Shown in pieces: positions 35,218 through 39,100 of a DNA stretch of 39,100 bases. Under the pieces are notes generated by a model. It saw nothing but the letters and a program-made list of their open reading frames with translations. It made no database searches and was not told where the DNA came from. A program made the translations under genes and the position numbers. Numbering within the stretch: position 1 is the stretch's first letter; each line of letters starts with the position of its first letter. Source of the stretch: Lachnospiraceae bacterium (GTDB lineage: Bacteria > Bacillota > Clostridia > Lachnospirales > Lachnospiraceae); assembly GCA_031272185.1 (NCBI GenBank), contig JAISUG010000052.1, forward strand, positions 1-39,100. Direction: 5' to 3'.

Positions 35218-35389
35218 ACTGGGGCAAGGATTGCCGGAGCGCCGGCTGACTGTCAGGGAATGCGCAAGGATCCAGACATTTCCCGATGACTACGAATTCA
35301 TATTGTCCGCAAAGGCGGGACGAAAGGGTGTGTCCGCATCGGATGCCTACAAGATCATCGGCAATGCGGTCCCCATGTCTTATAACTGA
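35210..35389 (+). pseudogene. C-terminal fragment of a DNA (cytosine-5)-methyltransferase
   Basis: A 59-codon ORF beginning with ATG 35210, which overlaps the aconitase stop. It contains [18 protein letters not shown] and, near the end, YKIIGNAVP, the paired motifs (IX and X) that close C5-methyltransferases of the Dcm/M.HhaI type. The catalytic PCQ and ENV motifs and the SAM-binding motif I are absent, so it cannot methylate alone. It may be the leftover of a restriction-modification or phage gene after deletion. The overlap with aconitase suggests the deletion joined the two genes. Confidence 0.85.
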
Positions 35390-35453
35390 TGTAGCTGCGC
35401 CGGTGCTTGGTTAGACCGATTCCACGGCGGCAAGCCGATGTGGCCGGCTGAAG

Positions 35454-36128
35454 TTAGCGCCGGGGGCGGTAGGCGCGGGCATGGGCGTGCCTCGCCCGGG
35501 GATGAAGGCCGCCGTAGATGAAAGGGTAGAGGCAGTAGGCGAGGAACCCTGCGCCCAGGATGTCCAGGACGGAGTGCTGTTTCAAAAAGACTGTGGACAG
35601 GATGACGGATACCGCCAGCGCCCCGGAAACCCACCTGGCCCATGTGTGGCCAGACAGTTTGCGGGAGTGGGTGACAGCCAGGTGCACGCCGATGGAGTTG
35701 AAGGCGTGGATGCTGGGGAAGATGTTGGTGGACGTGTCGATGCCGTGGAGCAGCCACACCAGCCTTGCGAAGATGTTCTTGCCGGGGTCCGGCCACACCC
35801 GCAGGTCGGTGCCATTGGGGAAGATGGTGCAGACCACCATGCAGACTGTCATGCCTATGAACAGGAAGGCACAGAGCCGGTAGTAGTCGCCCCTGTCTGC
35901 GAAGAAGAAATAGCATATCGCGGCAGCCATGTACACGAACCACAGCAGGTACGGTATGATGAAGTATTCATTGAAAGGTATGAGGTCGTCCAACCTTAAG
36001 TGGATGTTGTAGTAGTCGGAACGGATGTTTCGCTCCAGATAGAAGAAATAGGGCACATACAGCCCGAAATAGGAGAGCACCCAGGCGTGCCCGTACCTTT
36101 GCTTCATCCTCTGAATCGATTCTCCCAT
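35454..36128 (-). CDS. PAP2-family membrane phosphatase
   Basis: A 224-residue polytopic membrane protein with phosphatidic-acid-phosphatase type 2 features: PSIH (138-141) with the phosphate-site His, and KQHSVLD (183-189) giving the second His and Asp. About six helices are predicted. Such enzymes dephosphorylate lipid phosphates, for example undecaprenyl pyrophosphate or phosphatidate, or transfer phospho-groups. The frame extends upstream to 36368, but ATG 36128 is chosen since it has GAGG about 9 bases upstream, lies downstream of a strong promoter and gives a sensible N-terminus. It converges on the methyltransferase fragment with no terminator between. Confidence 0.85.
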   Translation of the reverse strand: MGESIQRMKQRYGHAWVLSYFGLYVPYFFYLERNIRSDYYNIHLRLDDLIPFNEYFIIPYLLWFVYMAAAICYFFFADRGDYYRLCAFLFIGMTVCMVVCTIFPNGTDLRVWPDPGKNIFARLVWLLHGIDTSTNIFPSIHAFNSIGVHLAVTHSRKLSGHTWARWVSGALAVSVILSTVFLKQHSVLDILGAGFLAYCLYPFIYGGLHPRARHAHARAYRPRR

Positions 36129-36189
36129 ATATCTGCGCCTCTCGTACTGAATGTATCGGAGTCCGAACCTGCCAGAACCAATTTCGTAC

Positions 36190-36218
36190 AGTATAGCACA
36201 GGGATAAGATGTGTACAA
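36190..36218 (-). promoter_or_regulatory. Sigma-A-type promoter of the PAP2 gene
   Basis: On the minus strand, TTGTAC (36218-36213), 17 bases, TATACT (36195-36190), about 62 bases before the start codon. Confidence 0.7.
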
Positions 36219-36294
36219 CCGGTAAACATTGTGTTTCGAAAATGTTAAGAAATTGTGCATAGGTTTTATAGGAAGGAGTGCACCGAAACGAGAC

Positions 36295-36400
36295 GGTGCG
36301 CATGTGGGCGGGGTGTGGCGCATGATGGTGGGGCAGGGTACATAATGGCCGGGCAGGTCACTGCGCATGATGGCTGGGCGCAGAGCATAATGGCAAGATA
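36295..36400. repeat. Degenerate 20-23-bp repeats between the PAP2 and exonuclease genes
   Basis: About four imperfect units of the form gcatgatggctgggcag lie between the two minus-strand genes. No gene is seen here. Confidence 0.6.
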
Positions 36401-36410
36401 TGGCAGGGAT

Positions 36411-38042
36411 TCATCCGGAAATCGGCTTTTTCACGAGCAGTTCCAGCGCCGCGCGGATGTAGCGGAGTATGTGGCCCGGATCGGAAAATGGTGACTGGGC
36501 GGGGAATGACGTTGCCGACGAGGTACTTTCGGTGGCCAGACCTGATTCGTGGCCGGTATCGCGACAGGGCGGGCCAGGTGCGCCTGCTACGCTTGGTGGC
36601 TGGCTGGCGGTGGCGGCTGGTGGTGACTGGGCGGGCATGTCAGCCAGCAACGCATGTGGGGTCTGTTTGTATCCGTGGCTGTAAACCGGTTCCCAGATGG
36701 GGATGGGCTGGGGGAAGAACACGCCTGCCTTTTTCGTATAGCAGGTTCGCACAGTGGCTTTCATGCGGGCAGACCTGTCCACATAGGCGCCCACGCTTTT
36801 GTGTATGGCGGTGTCCTCCGCCGGGAGGTAATAGTAATTGGCCACGTCGGCGTAGAAATATTTGAGGGTGCCGGAAAACAGCCTGGCGGTGATGCGCAGT
36901 GTGTCGCCGGACATTTCCAGGGTGTAGGGACCGTGGCTGCGTATGAGCGTGCGGGGGAAAAAGGGGGCTGGCATCGAAAATATGATGGCGTCCTCGGTGA
37001 TGTCCGCCGCTGGTGACGGAAAGTCATCCGAAGGTGTCCTCCGTCCGAGGGATCCATCCGGCGCATCGGGAATCGCCCTGCGCCCGAGGGCTGCGTCCAG
37101 CGCATCTGGGATCGCCCCGCGCCCAAGGGATCCATCCGGCGCATCTGGGATCGCCCCGCGCCCAAGTGCAGCATCCGGCGCATCGGGAATCGCCCTGCGT
37201 CCCAGGGCTGCGTCCAGCGCATCGGCGTATGAGAGAATGGGCAGCAGCGCGGCCATCCCCCGCACGTCGTCCGCATTGTGAAGCAGCAGCAGTTCGTACA
37301 TCTTGGCGTTGCCGGTGCGCAGGTAAGCATGGTACATGTCCACCAGTTCACCGCCGCTATATTTGTCTTGGCGGTCTATTCCCAGGAAATTTTCGACTGA
37401 TTTCTGGCGCAGTGAATCCAGTCCCAGCACATGCCGGTAGGGCTTGATGCGCTTGTAGATGTCCGTGCTTTTCATCGTGGGCGCAGGCGCTGCGCCGCCC
37501 TCCGGCGCGGCATCGAGGCCGGGTGCAGCTGACGGTGCGGCATCGTGGCCGGGCGCTGCGCCGCCCTCCGGCGCGGCAGCGTGGCCGGGTGCAGCTGACG
37601 CCGCGGCATCGTGGCCGGGTGCAGCTGACTCGTATGCAGCTGACATCGTGGTTTGTTCACGGTCGGATGCCGGGACGGCAGCGGCGTTTCCCGTCACCGG
37701 AAGCCGGCAGGGGATACCCAGCCTGGCTGCCCTCTTCGCCAGGAAAGGCAAGTCGAACATGTCGCCGTTGAAATGCACCAGCGCGCCGAAACCTTGCGCA
37801 AAGCCAAGGAATGCCCGGATCACGGGGGCTTCGTCGCCGCCCCCGTCCGCGAACCATTGGCGCATGTGCCAAACCCCATCCCGCACGAAAGCGCAGCCGA
37901 TGAGATATACACGTGCATAGTCGGCCGAAAGCCCCGTGGTCTCGATGTCGAACAGCAGGGGGGCGTCGGGGGACGATATATGCGCCAGGCACGTAAGCTG
38001 CAAACCGGTAGCGGCGCCAAATGTGGTTTCGATGGTTTTCAT
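36411..38042 (-). CDS. YprB-like RNase H-fold exonuclease with two repeat insertions
   Basis: A 543-residue protein with the DEDD exonuclease fold found in YprB-type proteins. Exo I is LLFDIETTGL (Asp32, Glu34), Exo II is HFNGDMFDLPFL (Asp97), and the third motif region is LLLLHNADDVRGM, preceded by LRQKSVENFLGIDRQD. It probably trims nucleic acid 3'-ends; its substrate is unknown. Start ATG 38042 is chosen because the frame upstream to 38183 only reads through the palindromic element and promoter; AAGGGAAG lies about 9 bases upstream. Two insertions interrupt it: about residues 125-195 (22-residue PGHDAA/PEGGAA units) and about residues 270-340 (13-residue ALGRxAIPDAPD units). The C-terminal third (YFYADVANYYYLPAEDTAIHK) is a domain I do not recognise. 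Confidence 0.82.
   Translation of the reverse strand: MKTIETTFGAATGLQLTCLAHISSPDAPLLFDIETTGLSADYARVYLIGCAFVRDGVWHMRQWFADGGGDEAPVIRAFLGFAQGFGALVHFNGDMFDLPFLAKRAARLGIPCRLPVTGNAAAVPASDREQTTMSAAYESAAPGHDAAASAAPGHAAAPEGGAAPGHDAAPSAAPGLDAAPEGGAAPAPTMKSTDIYKRIKPYRHVLGLDSLRQKSVENFLGIDRQDKYSGGELVDMYHAYLRTGNAKMYELLLLHNADDVRGMAALLPILSYADALDAALGRRAIPDAPDAALGRGAIPDAPDGSLGRGAIPDALDAALGRRAIPDAPDGSLGRRTPSDDFPSPAADITEDAIIFSMPAPFFPRTLIRSHGPYTLEMSGDTLRITARLFSGTLKYFYADVANYYYLPAEDTAIHKSVGAYVDRSARMKATVRTCYTKKAGVFFPQPIPIWEPVYSHGYKQTPHALLADMPAQSPPAATASQPPSVAGAPGPPCRDTGHESGLATESTSSATSFPAQSPFSDPGHILRYIRAALELLVKKPISG
37030..37235 (-). repeat. 39-bp in-frame repeat in the exonuclease gene
   Basis: Five 13-residue units of the form DAALGRRAIPDAP (variants DGSLGRGAIPDAL and others) follow the HNADDV motif. 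Confidence 0.85.
37485..37630 (-). repeat. 66-bp in-frame repeat in the exonuclease gene
   Basis: Two 22-residue units (GHDAAASAAPGHAAAPEGGA and GHDAAPSAAPGLDAAPEGGA cores) lie between the Exo II region and the KSTDIYKRIKPYRHVLGL segment. Confidence 0.8.
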
Positions 38043-38076
38043 GATGGCATTCTTCCCTTGTGCGTAGCACACAGTT

Positions 38077-38150
38077 ATTGCACCGCCAACCAAACAACGC
38101 GCGTCCGACAATAGTTTTAACTTCGCGCAAGGTTTGGTCGGCGGGGCAAT
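38077..38150 (-). repeat. 74-bp palindromic element, copy B
   Basis: On the minus strand it begins ATTGCCCCGCCGACCAAAC and ends TTGGTTGGCGGTGCAAT. Its arms pair over about 27 bases with five mismatches (outer ATTGC/GCAAT, CCGCC, ACCAAAC, inner GCGCG). It lies between the promoter at 38193-38164 and the exonuclease start codon. Confidence 0.9.
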
Positions 38151-38163
38151 GTATCGCTTGTTG

Positions 38164-38193
38164 ATTATATCGGATGGCGGCAAATGGTGTCAA
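38164..38193 (-). promoter_or_regulatory. Consensus sigma-A promoter of the exonuclease gene
   Basis: On the minus strand, perfect TTGACA (38193-38188), 18 bases, perfect TATAAT (38169-38164). Transcription would start at about 38157, immediately before element B. Confidence 0.82.
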
Positions 38194-38355
38194 TAGGGTT
38201 ATTGATAAAGGGCATCAAGTGTCATTGCGCCTGGTCCGGAGGCCGGGACAGCGAAGGGCCTGTGCGGGCGCATGTTCGTGCGAAGGTTTTAATCCCATCT
38301 GTGCGTAGGTAAACGCTGCTGCGCCTGCCAAGAGTGGAATTTAGAAATTCATTTT

Positions 38356-38399
38356 AGGCATGATAATGCTGGATAAAAACAAGTGGAAAAATCATGCCT
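38356..38399. promoter_or_regulatory. Inverted repeat upstream of the AAA ATPase gene
   Basis: AGGCATGAT (38356-38364) and ATCATGCCT (38391-38399) are a perfect 9-bp inverted repeat 26 bases apart in an AT-rich patch. It could be a regulator site. The rest of the 38194-38499 gap shows no gene beyond a possible 25-codon ORF (38411-38488). Confidence 0.4.
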
Positions 38400-38499
38400 G
38401 TTATGCTATGATGGACGAAGCCTCGGAGCAGACTGCGGAAAGAGCCGGGGTGTACATCGCACAGTGCATGGCCGGGGCGGCGGCGTAAAGGGGTGGATG

Positions 38500-39100
38500 A
38501 TGGAGAAGTTTTTCAACACGGCGGGGCCATGCAAACCGGATTTGCACTACATGGTTGACCCGTTGTGGCGGATCGACTTCGATGAGATAATGTCGTTGAT
38601 ACGGCAGCAGCGGTATTTCGTGCTCCATGCGCCCAGGCAGACGGGCAAGACCACGTCTTTGCTGGCGATGGTGGAAGCTATAAATGCGGGAGACGAGTTC
38701 GCCTGCGTGTATGTGAATGTGGAGGCGGCGCAGACGGCCAGGAGCGATGTGAAGAGCGGGATGGGGATCATCGCCATGTTGCTGGGGAATGCCATCAAAA
38801 GGCATTTGCGCATCGATTCATTCGTACAATGGCCGGCCAAGTCGGATGCGCCGATCCAGGAGATGCTCACTGCGCTGTGCCAGGAAATGGACAGGCCATT
38901 GGTGCTGTTCATCGACGAGATTGATTCGCTGGTGGGCGACACGCTGGTGTCGGTGCTGCGCCAGCTGCGGGGGGGGTATGACAGCCGCCCCGCCCTGTAC
39001 CCCATCTCCGTCATCCTCTGCGGGGTGCGCGATGTCCGCGACTACCGCATCCACCAGTCGGACGGGGAGATCATTACCGGCGGGAGCTGTTTCAATGTGA
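38500..39100 (+). CDS. AAA-family ATP-binding protein, 3'-truncated by the window edge
   Basis: The frame stays open to base 39100 and gives 200 residues of a P-loop ATPase. The N-terminus FFNTAGPCKPDLHYMVDPLW is typical of a family of bacterial AAA-like ATPases, often in variable genome regions. Walker A is APRQTGKTT (44-52), and Walker B is LVLFIDEIDSL with Asp139 and Glu140. Later GGYDSRPALYPISVILCGV and the start of the GSCFNV segment fit the same family. ATG 38500 is preferred over 38497 because AAAGGGG (38487-38493) is then 6 bases away. Function is unknown; relatives sometimes carry a C-terminal nuclease-like domain, which would be outside the window. Confidence 0.85.
   Translation, partial: MEKFFNTAGPCKPDLHYMVDPLWRIDFDEIMSLIRQQRYFVLHAPRQTGKTTSLLAMVEAINAGDEFACVYVNVEAAQTARSDVKSGMGIIAMLLGNAIKRHLRIDSFVQWPAKSDAPIQEMLTALCQEMDRPLVLFIDEIDSLVGDTLVSVLRQLRGGYDSRPALYPISVILCGVRDVRDYRIHQSDGEIITGGSCFNV

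Noticed and set aside
36129-36368. 80-residue N-terminal extension of the PAP2 protein
   Set aside because: It crosses the strong promoter at 36190-36218 and lacks family similarity; ATG 36128 fits better.
38043-38183. N-terminal extension of the exonuclease with APPTKPCAK...CLVGG
   Set aside because: This is translation of the palindromic element. A similar peptide appears before the Gfo/Idh gene, and in both cases a better start lies downstream.
38411-38488. 25-codon ORF before the AAA ATPase
   Set aside because: Too short and without recognisable features; it may be a leader but nothing supports it.

Overview
The window is GC-rich DNA from a spore-forming Firmicute, most probably a clostridial (Lachnospiraceae-like) species. 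The evidence is a division and cell-wall (dcw) cluster in Gram-positive order, a sporulation sigma-E gene directly after ftsZ, an SPKTG-type sortase substrate, and CstA, AraC-GH39 and Gfo/Idh/MocA families common in gut Clostridia. The species itself cannot be named from the sequence.

Layout. 1-11136: rsmH (5' end outside the window), ftsL, a class B penicillin-binding protein, mraY, murD, ftsW/spoVE, ftsQ/divIB and ftsZ. ftsZ has its own near-consensus promoter and a strong terminator. murE, murF, murG and spoIIGA are absent. 11419-16413: sigE, purine nucleoside phosphorylase, an unidentified protein and the CstA transporter. 16753-22215: a sugar module with an AraC regulator fused to a GH39-like domain lacking both catalytic Glu residues, a decayed TIM-barrel isomerase remnant, a Gfo/Idh/MocA dehydrogenase and a sugar phosphate isomerase. 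22564-24495: an ABC exporter half-transporter behind a promoter/operator. 24802-32274 (minus): a 2490-residue cell-wall-anchored protein with InlB-type (Flg_new) repeats. 32695-35389: an aconitase-family hydratase overlapped at its end by a 59-codon tail of a DNA cytosine-5 methyltransferase. 35454-38042 (minus): a PAP2 phosphatase and a YprB-like RNase H-fold exonuclease. 38500 to the right edge: the start of an AAA ATPase.

Two patterns cut across the gene list. First, minisatellite-like, Gly/Ala-rich, in-frame repeats are embedded in otherwise conserved enzymes (RsmH, MraY, PNP, aconitase, the YprB-like exonuclease, the unidentified protein, the AraC-GH39 protein) and form the long tails or linkers of the PBP and FtsZ. 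The core motifs on either side are intact. Related tandem duplications occur between genes, including copies of gene 3' ends placed just past the stop codon. Second, a 74-bp palindromic element occurs twice, both times between a candidate promoter and the start codon and in the same orientation relative to the gene, so it would be a 5'-UTR hairpin. These two patterns are the best candidates for undescribed biology here.

The dcw genes build lipid I and the division machinery (MurD, MraY, PBP, FtsW, FtsL, FtsQ, FtsZ). sigE links the cluster to sporulation. The remaining genes serve purine salvage, peptide or pyruvate uptake, sugar catabolism, export, surface adhesion, central carbon metabolism and nucleic-acid processing.
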